Below, piece after piece: positions 10,400 through 22,000 of a stretch of 64,000 nt of DNA (position 1 is the first letter of the stretch; each line of letters begins with the position of its first letter). Position numbers and translations under genes: made by a program. The notes under the pieces are model-generated. The model was not told the DNA's origin. It did not search any database and saw only the letters and a list, made by a program, of their open reading frames with translations. Origin of the DNA: Pectinophora gossypiella (taxonomy: Eukaryota; Arthropoda; Insecta; Lepidoptera; Gelechiidae); contig NC_065431.1 in the NCBI RefSeq assembly GCF_024362695.1, positions 5,648,624 through 5,712,623 of the forward strand. The letters run 5' to 3'.

Positions 10400-10725
10400 A
10401 ACATAACATAAACAGCCTATACACATCCCACTGCTGGGCACAGGCCTCCACTCAATCGACCGGAGGGGGTTTTTAAGCAAACTCTACCTAACCTAACGCA
10501 GCTCCACTGCGGGTTGGTGGAGGCGTCTTTACGGCTAATAGCCGGGACCAACGGCTTAACGTCTCGGAAGCACGAAATCATCTTACTTTTTCAAACCTGA
10601 AAAGTCCATACCAAACAAAAGACAGTCTCATAAAGTGATTTCGACAATGCCCCCATCGGGAATCGAAGCCGGACCTTCAGATCGTGAGCCTAACTCTCTA
10701 ACCACTAGACCACGGAGGCTGTTCG
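10400..10725 (-). mobile_element. SINE-B, near full length
   Basis: Tail at left (GTGGGATGTG on the minus strand), head at right with CTCTAACCACTAGACCACGG. Confidence 0.85.
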
Positions 10726-10784
10726 AGAAAACAATATTAGCATAATCATACATAAATAACGCGGTGTAGTGTAGGCCTACCTCT

Positions 10785-11390
10785 CTAATATTGCAAATTT
10801 CAAATTGCTCTGACCAAAAAGCCTTAAAGCATTAAGTGAATTTGGGTCAAACGTATCTAGGTGAGCCTCGGATAAGGTAAGATATCGTAACACTGTATAT
10901 TGCAACTTCAAGGTCGTTTCTGTAACATTCCTCATGATGATGAATACAAAAATGCTTTCTTAATGTCGGTTGGTAACAAAGTTTTCTTCTAATCATTATT
11001 TTTATATAAAACTACCTTTTGCCAGCGACTTTGTCCGCGTGGCGTGTATCTTATCACGCGGTTTACATTTTTTCATACAAATGCTTTTTCCCGCATACTC
11101 CCGTTCCCGTGGGAATTTTGCAATATCCTGTTGCAACTAAGCTTTAAGTTTACTTAGGTACCAGCATGCCAAATTTCAAACGTGTAACTTAAGCGGTTTA
11201 GATTTTTCATACAAAAGGATTTTCCCGCTAATTCCCGTTCCCGCGGGAATTTCGGGAATTCCTTTCTTAGTGCACCTCTACGGTACCTAAGCTACGTCCC
11301 TTCCAAATTTCAAGTGCCTACGTTTAGCTGTTTAGGCTGTGCGTTGATATGTCAGTCAGTCAGTTTCTCCTTTTATATTTTTAAAAACCA
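10785..11390. repeat. Diverged dispersed repeat
   Basis: Holds GCGACTTTGTCCGCGTGGCG, and repeated GTTCCCGTGGGAATTTTG / GTTCCCGCGGGAATTTCG blocks about 120 bp apart, ending GTTGATATGTCAGTCAGTCA. A related end occurs inverted at 18770-18880. No coding frame. Confidence 0.6.
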
Positions 11391-11710
11391 TAACGGCCTC
11401 CGTGGTCCAGTGGTTGAGTGTTGAGCTCAGGAGGTCCCGGGTTCTCCCGGTGGGGCCATATCACAAAAATCACTTTGTGATCCCTAGTTTGGTTAGGACA
11501 TTACAGGCTGATCACCTGATTGTCCAAAAAGTAAGATGATCCGTGCTTCGGAAGGCACGTTAAGCCGTTGGTCCCGGTTACTACTTACTGATGTAAGTGA
11601 GGAATCGTTACATGAGCATGTCACGGGCCTTTGGCGGCTCAATAATAACCATGACACCCTGGTTGATGAGGTTGGTAATTCACCTCACAACCCACACGAT
11701 AGAGGAAGAT
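11391..11710 (+). mobile_element. SINE-A, near full length
   Basis: Small deletions in the head around GGTTCTCCCGG. Confidence 0.85.
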
Positions 11711-11850
11711 ATAAAAAACTAAACAATTTGTCATAATAATCAGAAATATACGTAACTTCGTTAAGTATATACAATTAGACACTTAAAATGATTTGAGTCA
11801 ATTTTCTTGTAACAAGTAAATTCCATTGAAGTAAAAATATAGAATTTATT

Positions 11851-12168
11851 GACGTCTTCCTCTATCGTGTGGGTTGTGAGGTGGATAACCAACCCCATCA
11901 ACCCTGATATCAGAGTTACTATTGAGCCGCCAAAGGCCCCTGACATGGCTCATGTAACGACTACATTACATTAAGTAGTAACCGGGACCTAATAGCTTTA
12001 ACGTGCCTTCCGAAGCACAGATCATCTTACTTTCGGATAATTAGGTGATCAGCCTGTAATGTCCTAACCAAACTAGAGATCACAAAGTGATTTTTGTGAT
12101 ATGTCCCAACCGGGATTTGAACCCGGGACCTCCGGATCGTGAGCTCAAATCACTGGACCACGGAGGCG
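11851..12168 (-). mobile_element. SINE-A, near full length
   Basis: Faces the preceding copy as an inverted pair about 140 bp apart. Confidence 0.85.
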
Positions 12169-12174
12169 TTTTTG

Positions 12175-12330
12175 ACGTGATTTGTTGCAAATGGCACTAA
12201 CTACTTGGCCGGACAAATGGCGAGAGCTGCGGGCTCTTACCCCGGTACAACATTTAAGACAACAGGCCTGAGGGTGCCCAGTTGGGCGCGAACCTCGGCT
12301 CAGGGCGACTTCTGAGAGGATTATGTGCTC
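12175..12330 (-). mobile_element. LINE 3' end fragment
   Basis: Contains CAACAGGCCTGAGGGTGCCC and AACCTCGGCTCAGGGCG, shared with 47265-47430. Confidence 0.55.
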
Positions 12331-12462
12331 AGCGGGTTTTACCTAAATAAACTTTTTTATTATTATTATTTTCTTGTAAGATTAATATTATCTCAGCTTA
12401 ATGCTGGTATGTGCTGGATTTAGGGATTATCCCTATTATTATTTTATTATTATTATTAAGGA

Positions 12463-12632
12463 AAACATCGTGGGGAAACCCACATTCCCAAAAATGATCG
12501 GGGGTACGTAACCTAATCTGCTGGTTTTCCCTTCGGGCTGGTCAGACGGGCAGTCGCTTGCCACCAGACCTGTCAAATCTTCAGGGTAGGTAAGCGGATC
12601 CTGTGAAAAACGGGATAATGCTAGGGAGATTG
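12463..12632 (+). mobile_element. SINE-D 3' part
   Basis: From GGAAAACATCGTGGGGAAAC to GGGATAATGCTAGGGAG; head missing. Confidence 0.8.
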
Positions 12633-12715
12633 TGTTATAAAGGATAAGCCTGTTGCTATTAACCGTGCATAAATCAATCTAATTAAACACCTATGTAGTA
12701 AGTATAATTTAGTGG

Positions 12716-12905
12716 TTTAATTGAAGGGAAAAGAGGAAGGGGTAGACCTAGGAGAACATTTATGAAACAAATAAAAGAGAAGGTGCAGGTCGTGTCGTAT
12801 CAGGAGGTGAAGGATTTGGCGGGAAGAAGAGAGGAATGGCGATTACTCCACCGATAAGAGCGCAGCTCTTAAATAAAGAGAGAGAGAGAGACGACATAAG
12901 CCAGG
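12716..12905 (+). mobile_element. LINE 3' end (GRGRPRR type) with GA tail
   Basis: Reads EGKRGRGRPRRTFMKQIKEK and VVSYQEVKDLAGRREEWR before ending in (GA)n. Confidence 0.7.
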
Positions 12906-12971
12906 ATTCGAACCGGTGACACTGCAATGTAGGTAGTAAGAGCGTTCACTGAACAGGGCTCAGATTAACCA

Positions 12972-13232
12972 TCCCCCTAGCATTATCCCGTTTCTCACAG
13001 GGTTCGCTTACCTAACCTGAAGATTAGACAGGTCCGATTTTTTACAGAAGCGACTGCCCGTCTGACCACCCCGAAGGGAAAACCAGCCCAATACAGATTA
13101 GGAATTTTTCTGGAATGTGGGCTTCCTCACGATGTTTTCCTTCACCGCTGAGCACGCGATAATCATTTACAATCCAAACATGAATTCGAAAACAAATTGT
13201 AAAATGATTGGTTTAGGCCCGCGCTGGGATAT
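12972..13232 (-). mobile_element. SINE-D, head-truncated
   Basis: From ATCCCCCTAGCATTATCCCG to GGTTTAGGCCCGCGCTGG. Confidence 0.8.
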
Positions 13233-13268
13233 CAGATTTATAACTCAAATAATGAAATGACCACTCAC

Positions 13269-13494
13269 CTAATAAAACGCAAGCACAGATTTGAAACGCG
13301 AAACACGATAGAACTGTGGGCCAATAGAACGAACACTGAAGGACATCTAACGTCGAATCTCTTGCGCCACCGGGCAAGCCTGAATTGTGACGTCGAAACC
13401 CCCACTTGAGTGCCCCGATGCTGGCGAGAACCAGTTTACTGTGACCCGTGACATTTGCGAGTCATCTTCCTTTGATTATGACGTAGTATATAAA
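13269..13494 (-). promoter_or_regulatory. Candidate 5' leader exon and TATA-type promoter of the acyl-CoA reductase
   Basis: This is a rare non-repetitive patch in a repeat-rich interval. On the minus strand TTTATATA (13487-13494) precedes about 190 bases without recognised repeats, ending in a good donor, TTATTAG|GTGAGTGG, at 13268. It has no long ORF, fitting a noncoding first exon that would splice to the acceptor at 3234. The roughly 10 kb intron this implies is plausible but unproven; it could equally belong to an unrelated noncoding transcript. Confidence 0.3.
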
Positions 13495-13674
13495 CTAGAG
13501 AATATTATTTATTCTCTTATAAGTATGTACCTTTTTTCCCTTTCAAAACTTTAACAAATAATGAAATAGATTTCTTAAAGCTTTTCCCGTAAATATTCTT
13601 TTAAACTTAAAACCGTAAATTCTTTGTAATTGTTAAGTTTAAGAATATAATATATAACCTGTAATTGAAGATGT

Positions 13675-13790
13675 AATTATGCCTAAGTGTAATAAAAAGG
13701 GTCATCATTTATACCCAAAAACAAAGATAAAACATGCATATTCTCTTGTCCATGAAATTAGAAGGTTAAACGAAGACAAATCCCTGGAAA
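13675..13790 (+). mobile_element. THAP-like element fragment
   Basis: AAGGGTCATCATTTATACCC and CATGAAATTAGAAGGTTAAA, shared with the element at 7395. Confidence 0.45.
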
Positions 13791-13929
13791 GTCCCTGACC
13801 TGAGTCCTGATTTGACGTGATTATTCTCACAAAACCTTGAATTTTTCAATCAAAATTTAAAAATAAAAAACTGAAATTTCGGGTTAAAATTGTTTGTTCT
13901 TTATTTTAGACTTCACAGGGTACAATCTA

Positions 13930-14105
13930 AGTGCAAAACTGCAGTCACTGAGTAATTGTAAACAGTGGTGAAATTATGAACCATTAGTAAGTTGTCATAA
14001 TTATAAAATTTATATTATAGGTGTTTTTTGTCTATTACAGAAACGACATGTAATCAGGAGGTCTTAAGTGCAACCAGTTAATTTATTAAGTTTCTTTGCA
14101 ACAAA
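13930..14105. repeat. Dispersed repeat, about 170 bp
   Basis: Matches 24315-24500 over GTGGTGAAATTATGAAC, TTGTCATAATTATAAAATTT and AAGTGCAACCAGTTAATTTA. Confidence 0.65.
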
Positions 14106-14282
14106 CTATAATGAAATACCTACATGCTGCAGAATTAAAAACAAAATTAAAATCCAAACAGCTAAAATAAATGTTAAAAATAAAATTGCAATCAAAATTT
14201 AAAATTGTAATTATGTAAACGAATTAAATTAAAAAATGAATGACAGGAAAACTACATTAAAATTAGCTACTTTCGCAGCGCA

Positions 14283-14772
14283 CTCTTCCGTCGTGTGGGT
14301 TGTGACGTGGATTACCAACCTGATCAACCCTACTGTCAGAGTTACTATTGAGCCGCCAAAGGCCCCTGACTTGGCTCATGTAACTATGACTAACTAACAT
14401 CAGTAAGTAGTACATAAACTGCCTATATACGTCCCACTGCTGGGCACAGGCCTCCCCTCAATCAACCGGAGGGGGTATGGAGCATACTCCACCACGCTGC
14501 TCCACTGCGGGTTGGTGGAGGTGTTTTTACGGCTGATAGCCGGGACCAACGGCTTAACGTGCTCTTAAATCAGATGATTCAAGCCTGAAAAGTCCTTACC
14601 AAACAAAGGACAGTCTCACAAAGTGATTTCGACAATGTCCCCATCGGGAATCGAACCCGGACCTCCAGATCGTGAGCCTAACGCTCTAACCACTAGACCA
14701 ACGGCTTAACGTGCCTTCCGAAGCACGGATCATCCTTCTTTCGGACAATCAGGTGATCAGTCTGTAATGTCA
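14283..14772 (-). mobile_element. SINE-A broken by a SINE-B (nested or recombinant)
   Basis: A tail and part of the A core (14283-14408) run into a complete SINE-B (about 14409-14698); the A core and head side then resume at ACGGCTTAACGTGCCTTCCG. About ten bases of the A core are missing at the junction. Confidence 0.75.
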
Positions 14773-14784
14773 TAGGACATTTTT

Positions 14785-14945
14785 ATCACCAGGTTGTCCG
14801 AAAGTAAGATGATCCCGGTTGCTACTTACTGATGTAAGTAAGTAGTAGTTACAGGAGATGTCAGGGGCCTTTGGCGGCTCAATAGTAACCCTGATACCAG
14901 GGGATGAGGTTGGTACTCCACCTCACAACCCACGCTATAGAAGAA
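14785..14945 (+). mobile_element. SINE-A 3' part
   Basis: Lacks the core (TAAGATGATCCCGGTTGC joins directly) but keeps the tail. Confidence 0.75.
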
Positions 14946-15131
14946 GACGACCTAAATATTGTTTTTTCTTTCGGGTTGGAAGGTCAGACAGGCAGTCCGG
15001 ACCTGTCAATTCTTCAGGTTAGGTTTGGACAGTGTAAATAAGTAGCTATGGTAACAATTCAAAATAATTATGTAAATAATTCTGTTGCTAACAACGCCGC
15101 GACGTAGAGTTTATGTAATAATTTATTCTTT

Positions 15132-15275
15132 TCTTGCAGCTTCTTTTCCCCGGCTATACAGGTTGTGAGAAGCTGCAGTAGTTTTAGGCGGATGAGACGT
15201 TCGTTATGTAAAAATTGACGATTCAAAGTGTAATATGTTATCTACTGAATGAAGATATTTTTGAATTTGAATTCA
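15132..15275 (+). mobile_element. LINE 3' UTR end
   Basis: CAGCTTCTTTTCCCCGGCTA to AGATATTTTTGAATTTGAAT. Confidence 0.65.
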
Positions 15276-15589
15276 TACAAAAACAGAGCAACACGGACCT
15301 CCGCGGAGTAGCCATGGCTTTAGTTGCCAACACTACATTTTCTGCCCAAATTTTGCGGGGCGGGAAAGTGTGAGAAGTAATAATGATCTGTGATGTTAAT
15401 TCTCCTGAAAAAAGTAGTGTCGCCAGCCGCCAAGAGATGTCGCTAATAAGAAATTAAAACGCGGTATCAAAATATTACTACTAAAGTTATTAGGAACGGT
15501 GAATCACTAAATTTATGCTTGAAAACTCTGATTAAATTGGGACTTTTTGCAGAGAATCCTTCTGCCTTAGTGGTGAAGTCGTCTCTCCG

Positions 15590-15920
15590 TTCTCTCTCTC
15601 TTTATTTAAGAGCTGCGTTCTTGTCGGTGGAGTACTTATTCGCCTCCATTTTCATTACTCCATAGATAGGGCGTGTAGAATGGTGGTTGCCCCAATCGCC
15701 TCCCGTTCCGCAGTACACCGACCAATTCCTCAATCGGTGATGTTCTAGCTAGAGCCCTACCAGAATCCATTTCCTCGGCCTCCAACCAGTACTGAATCCC
15801 GTTAGTCGATATGATATAGGTACAGACATAGAATAAGGAATAATACCACGTATAGGACGGCAATTCTCCGCTCCCCACCAGCGGCTGAGCTAGGTTTACC
15901 TCACCCCCCTCGAACATAGT
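15590..15920 (-). mobile_element. LINE fragment
   Basis: Minus strand contains MDSGRALARTSPIEELVGVL and CAGCCGCTGGTGGGGAGCGG; the same sequence occurs in plus sense at 49895-50075. Ends in an AGAGAG tract. Confidence 0.6.
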
Positions 15921-15959
15921 TTAGTCTTCAATCATATGGCGTCAGACGTCACACATATG

Positions 15960-16340
15960 CGCGTGTACGATAGCGTCAAAGTGTGGTGTCTGTGTAAAAC
16001 GAGGTGTTTTGTATAAAGTGACCGGGGTGTGATACAGGGTGGTTTAGAGGTTATACTACTATCGCAGATTAAACATCAGCGCTCAAAAAGTAGGACGCAG
16101 TGTTACAGTCTATGTAGCGCTGTTGACAGTACTTTTCCGCAGTGCGCGATTGGGCGCCGAACCGGCAACATGTGGGGTAAAAAGTTGCAAAGAAAGAAGC
16201 TCGAAGCATAAACACACCATCCTGCGCGCGCTAGCTGACCGGTGGGACTCTCCGATGCTGGTGTGCTGGATTCGGCTGCACGCAGTCGTATGATTGGCCG
16301 CCATGGTCGGGGAGTCCATCCCGACTTGCCATTTCAATAT
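15960..16340 (+). repeat. Unclassified repeat-like segment
   Basis: GTGTCTGTGTAAAACGAGGT recurs at 55770-55830. Moderately GC-rich with no exon-like frame. Confidence 0.4.
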
Positions 16341-16654
16341 ATTTGTATGTTACTAACACTAGTTTGTAAGCTTGCAATTTTACTAACAAATATGGATGTT
16401 ATCAATGTGGATGAGAGAAATATTATTATTTATTATAAACAAGGATGGAATATTTTCAGGGAACCTAGCCTGGAAACTCATTAATTTGATTTAATTTGAA
16501 TTAAGAAATAAGACAAAATAAATAAATAACGATTTTATTTCCATTCCAACTTACAAGAATAAATACATTTAGGCACTTTTTACAGCATTCAAACTTGTAT
16601 TAGACACTACGTTATTTGATCGCTTTGATAACAAGCATTACGATAATGACGCTA

Positions 16655-16745
16655 TTTTTGTACACACCATCTAATTTTATTTTAAGTTATAGCTGTATTT
16701 TTTTTAGGCAGAAATCTAAAACAACCCTCTAAAAATGTTACATTG
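16655..16745. mobile_element. MITE-1 remnant
   Basis: ACACCATCTAATTTTATTTT plus TTAAGTTATAGCTGT only. Confidence 0.6.
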
Positions 16746-17034
16746 GCCAATACTTATTTTTGTTCTTTAAGTATACGTTATAGTTTTAACTCTTATGTTT
16801 GCTAAGAAGATTTATAGCTGTTTTCATTTAGAAGTTAATTCTGTTTAAGTTTTATACATATTTATTTATAATATAATTCTATTCACCTAGATATACGTTT
16901 TGTTGTTGTAATTGTGAATGCAGTGTGTACCTGTAATTGAAGCACATATACAAAAACTAATTTATGACTTGCTTTTTATAACTTTGAAATATGTGTACTG
17001 TTTGTATACCTATCTTAATAAAATAAATAACCGG

Positions 17035-17230
17035 AATTAAGTTGACAGCACACGTCAAACGGGTGCATACTAGCGAGATTCCTACTTGATTCGCTCGGGT
17101 ATATATATCACTCATTCGTTTTAAAATTAACAGTTGTCAATCACCCGTCCCTTTTCTTTTCGGCGGATAAGAAAATGACAGGTATAACTTAAAATAAAAT
17201 TAGGAGGTGTCTGCAGGAATCGGATCCAAT
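17035..17230. mobile_element. MITE-1 right half
   Basis: Holds ACACGTCAAACGGGTGCATA, CTTTTCGGCGGATAAGAAAA and the end GTCTGCAGGAATCGG. Confidence 0.75.
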
Positions 17231-17276
17231 ACTCATATTTATTTTTTATCTGTTAGAATTATTTTTTACTTATACA

Positions 17277-17823
17277 TTTACAAATAAAAAATATACCAGG
17301 GGTGAACGTGGGTTTATGTATTTGACTCTCTCTCTCTATTTAAGAGCTGCGCTCTTGTCGGTGGAGTAACCGCCATTCCTCTCTTCTTCCCGCCAAAACC
17401 TTCACCTCCCGATACGACATGACCTGCACCTTCTCTTTTACTTCTTTTTTTTTTGGATGTATTTGACAGCCAATCAAAATTGAAACCAATTATGATACAA
17501 TTGGGTCGTGTACTAGGTTCAAGATAAATTATGAAATTCTGATTACTAAATAAAGACACATCTAAAACTAACGAAAAACATTTTCTTTTTTCTATTAAAC
17601 TTATTTATGAATTTTAATCAAGAAAAACGTAATAATAAGTCCGACATTTTGTCACGTTTTTCTATGACGTCACAGAGTGCTTTTTCATACAAATTCCATA
17701 GTAATTTCGTGTTTTGACGTTTAGTAAAAAGTAACTGATTTGACTAGTTGGAAACTAGCCTATTCGACTGAACTTTAAAATACTTAAACCCACGTTCATC
17801 CCTGGTTTATTTTTTATTTGTAA
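17277..17823. mobile_element. Inverted-repeat element carrying nested insertions
   Basis: Ends are inverted copies of TTTACAAATAAAAAATA and CCAGGGGTGAACGTGGGTTT. Inside are a minus-strand LINE tail with AGAGAG tract (17325-17440) and a 255-bp unit (17503-17760) nearly identical to 54797-55053. Confidence 0.7.
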
Positions 17824-18147
17824 GGTGGTAGATTTATGATGCAGGTGTAAGTAACCTAAGCGTACATACGGCGATCAGATCCAGGATGTTATATAGAAAG
17901 GCCATAACTAGAACGAATTACGATTACGAATTTAACGAAAATTAATAAAATTGTTCCACTTGCACAAGACATCAATTATAAACATTATTATTTACTATTA
18001 ATTATAAACTTTTATTTAAATAATATTAATAAATTTCTTTAAACAATAACAATCTCAATTAATGGAATGATAAATTTCATTAAATTGCACTTATTACAAG
18101 ACATATAATTAAAATTATAAAAATATATTAGTCATTAACATGAGAAA

Positions 18148-18330
18148 ACCACATACCCGAGAAATGCATTTTCGGAGGTATGTGACCTAACCTGTATTGG
18201 GCTGGTTTTCCCTTCGCGGGTCGGAAGGTCAGACAGGCAGTTGCTTCTGTAAAAAACTGGACCTGTCAAACCTTCAGGTTAGGTAAGCGGACCCTGTGAG
18301 AAACGGGATAACGCTAGGGAGATGATAACA
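18148..18330 (+). mobile_element. SINE-D 3' part
   Basis: ATGCATTTTCGGAGGTATGT to GGGATAACGCTAGGGAGATG. Confidence 0.8.
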
Positions 18331-18344
18331 TAAGCAGCCTATAC

Positions 18345-18560
18345 ATGATTTTACTGACCGTAACGAAAACTTTTGAAGATGATTCAGCTCATTATTCTCA
18401 GTTAATATCAAGTGGAATTTTCCATTGCACAAATATAGAATTGAAAATAATTTAAGCAAACAAGAAAAGTCATGAATTTGGCAAAGGAAAATTCCAATTG
18501 ATATTAACTCAGAATCATGGTGTGAATCATCCCTCTCAGTATTCGTTATAACAGCAGCAG
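18345..18560. mobile_element. MITE-4 copy
   Basis: Inverted arms with GATTCAGCTCATTATTCTCA / ACTCAGAATCATGGTGTGAA and inner TTAATATCAAGTGGAATTTT / its complement. Other copies near 43160, 62740 and 62935. Confidence 0.7.
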
Positions 18561-18769
18561 TGTCTGTGTCCTGTATGAGTTGTTTCAAGGTGGCACTTTC
18601 AAGAATGAACAGTTTTCAAGTTAGTTCCACAATTCTGCAGAGATGGCGTTCACATCACTTTAGGAAAACTTGGTATAATATTCAAGCGAAGTTATCATAA
18701 TATGATATAGTAACAATTCTAAATCACAAAATTATTTGAAAATATTATTTTTTTCTTCTTATTAACATA

Positions 18770-18890
18770 CATAAAAATCTAAACTGCATAAGTTAGATGC
18801 TTGAAATTTGACATGCACTCCCACACACACAAAGATCTCTCTTTTATAACACGCCACGCGGACGAAGTCGCGGGCAAAAGCTAGTATTAC
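18770..18890 (-). repeat. Dispersed repeat end
   Basis: CACGCGGACGAAGTCGCGGG and AAAAGCTAGTAT; a widespread lepidopteran repeat end, just 3' of the WASHC2 stop. Confidence 0.6.
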
Positions 18891-18926
18891 ATAACTACTG
18901 AACAACTCCTGATACCAAGACGTTTT

Positions 18927-19033
18927 CTAATCATCTCCGCCTCCCAGTAATGACAGCGGGTCTTCAAAAACAGGCTCTGCTGATTTGCTATGCGCTTCCT
19001 TGGTGGATTTTGATCGATCGTGAGGTTTTGGTT
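18927..19033 (-). CDS. WASHC2: WASHC2 exon 12 (stop codon)
   Basis: Encodes EPKPHDRSKSTKEAHSKSAE, then PVFEDPLSLLGGGDD and a TAG stop; it matches the conserved IFDDPLNAFGG-type end of FAM21. Acceptor TTTTTCAG completes the phase 1 codon. Confidence 0.9.
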
Positions 19034-22000
19034 CTGAAAAAGACACAATGTTAAATGAGGATAAAAACTGCGGGCTAGCGCCGTAAGCGCGCGATTCTTT
19101 CTCGCCTCGACATACATCACCCGTCACTCTCTCACAGTACTGCACAGAAAGAGACAGATGATCTCTGTCGCGGCGAGATAGAGTCGCGTGCTTACGGCGC
19201 TAAGCGCGCAGGTGTCGCTACTGTTGAGAGTTCTTAAATTTCTTAAATTTTGACCGTTCCCCATACTATTTGAGTAAACAAACATATTGTTTTGGTTATA
19301 TTTTCACACTATAACCCTCTAGGCAGCGTTATATTAATTCCCTGAAGATCGGAAAGAAGAAAATTTTCAATCAAAACTGTCCTTTTCCAACTGACGGCTT
19401 TTCTTTTTCGTAACTCATCCTTCAGGCGGGATATACTCCACATTGCTCTACATTTTATAGCAATTTATCACGAATTTTAGCTGGACAGTATCGAGAACTG
19501 TCAAAAGTTAGGAACACTCAACAGTGTATACGCTTACATTTGAGCTTCTAGTATATATCCTCATTATATTATCAATATTTTCTATGTATTTATAATCTAT
19601 ATCTTAATCCGTGATAGCTCTGTTGTGAGGACGATGCTTACCTGTAATTTTCTTCGATTTATTTCCAAACAAGTCATCATCACTCTCGTCACCGAAAAGA
19701 GATCCTTTCACTTCTACTCCTTTGAACTCTTTCTCCACTAATTTCTCCCGTTTTTTATCTTTCTTTGCGCCTGTAAACAACTCTTCTTCGCTATCTGATC
19801 CGAAGATAGATATCTTTTTCTTATCTTTTCCCTTATCTACCTTTTTGCCCGTGAATAACGCTTCATCGTCTAAATCGCCGAATATTGAAGATTTTGGTTT
19901 ACGATTTTGCGTTTCAGTAGGTTTATTTTCCGGTTTTGTTGAATTTTCATTCTTTTCAGATTTGGTAGTTGAAGAATTTTTAAAAAGATTATCATCGTCA
20001 GAATCTAAGATGTTTTCCACTTTTTTAGGTTTAGGTTGTTCTTGAGCTTTACTTTTGTTTGTTTTAGGTTTCATGGTTTTGAATATGTCTTCATCATCAT
20101 CATCATTCGTTAGAATATTTTTAGGTTTCACTTCTCTAGAAGAATTATTACCTGAAATATTAACTTTTTGATGATTTGGTGGTATCATAGTTTTAAATAT
20201 ATCGTCATCATCATCATCGACTATGTTTAGAACTTTTTTAGGTTTTTCCTCAGGTTCTTGACTCGGTTTCGTGTTGAAAATATCTTCATCATTTAAAATG
20301 TAAACTACTTTAGATTTAACATTTCTGTTTGGACTAGTCTTCGGTATAGTACCTGTGTTTTTATTAATATTAGTAATTTCTTCGTTTTTGCTATATGTAG
20401 CATCCGTTTTAGTTGTTTTGTCATCTACGATAGGTAGCAGGGAATCTCTTGAATCAGTATTTGTTTGTGAATCTAATTCATCTTGAGTAATTTGTGCAAC
20501 AGTTATAATTCCATCATGTTTAGTAGTTTCATTACTGTCTTTTTTTGAAATTTGTGCTTTAGAAGAACTCGTTTCTCTAGTAACTTTTGTTTCAATATTT
20601 GTGTCTTTAGAATTGTCGGTTAGTTTTTCATAATCTTGTGTAATGACTAAACTTCTAGGCTGATCATCGATAGAACTAGAATTATCAGTGGAATCTTCAC
20701 CGAAATCAATTCCGGACTTTTTCACTGCTTCTCTTCTCGCTCTTCTAGTAGACGGTCGTCTTTTCACCTGAATTTTAGCCCTTTCCTTAGACAGTTTGTT
20801 ATCCAGAACATTCGACTCAGGTTTGCCTTCGAAGCTAACTGATTTTACTAACTTTGCGTCTGTGGTCGGTTCTATGATTTCATTAGTTCTAAGTTCTTCG
20901 TTGCTTTTGGAAGATATTGCCTGTCCGTCTGTCTGTTCAATTGGCTTGGCTACTTTCTTAGGCGAAGCGCCTGGTAAAAGAGTGTTGACGTTAATATTAA
21001 AATTCATAGGTTTAAGTTTGCCAATTTTTTTGGTTTCTGCCTGAGGGCCATCTGTTTTATCTATACCTTCACTTTTTGTTATTTTATTGTCTTGTTTTAT
21101 TTGAGTATTTGTTACATCTTCTTTCGGTGTTTTAAATAAATTATCATCATCATCATCTTTTAACAGACTAGCTATATCATCACTTTTAACAACTGTTTCA
21201 TTAGATTCATCGCCAAATATATCAATCTCAGCTGGTTTTTTGAAAATTTCATCATCTTCTATATTACTAAATATATCGCTTTTGGTTGATTTTTGACCTT
21301 CGACATCAGTAATCTTGCTTATTTCAGATTTTTGAACGGAATCTACTGCACCAACACTAAAAACGTCATTATCTTTAACATTTTGTTCAAAATCTGCACC
21401 TTTAGTAGGAAAGATATCTTTTTTGGGTTTTTGAACGAAATCAACATCTATGGCCGGTGGTTCATCTCTGAATAGACCAAATAGTCTATCATCGGCTGCA
21501 GAACTGAAGTCTTCAGGGACCTCTTCAAGTGTGACGTCATTCTTTTTGAAAAACAAATTCTCATCATCGGAATCGTCATCAAAGAGTGCGTTAACGTTTT
21601 TACTCTTTTTAGGTTCCTTCGGTTTTTCGAAAGCTGGTGGTAAATCGTCAAAAATGTCGGTAAACGCGTCTTCTTTTACTTTCTCTTTAATTTCAGAAGG
21701 GTTGGATTCTAACTCTTCATTTTTTGTTTTTGTTTCAACGGTTATTTGTTTTTGGTTATCTTTTTGAAGTTCATTGTAATCTTCTTTTGGAGTATCTGTG
21801 ATGTTTTTATTCGCATGTACTTCTTTAGTATTGTCTAGAGCAGTATTTGCCGGCATTTGTTTTGCACTACTGTCTGCGTTTTCGCCCGTAGCATTATCGA
21901 CTGCTGCCGTTTCTGTATTTGGTATAATGTCTTTAGTTGACGCAGAAACAGGTTTAGGAATTTCAACCTCTTTAGTAGTTACTTCAGTATCTGGCGTAGA

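Noticed and set aside
16029..16484. Small overlapping frames on both strands
   Set aside because: No signal, motif or splice context; part of the segment recurs near 55770, so repeat origin is likelier.
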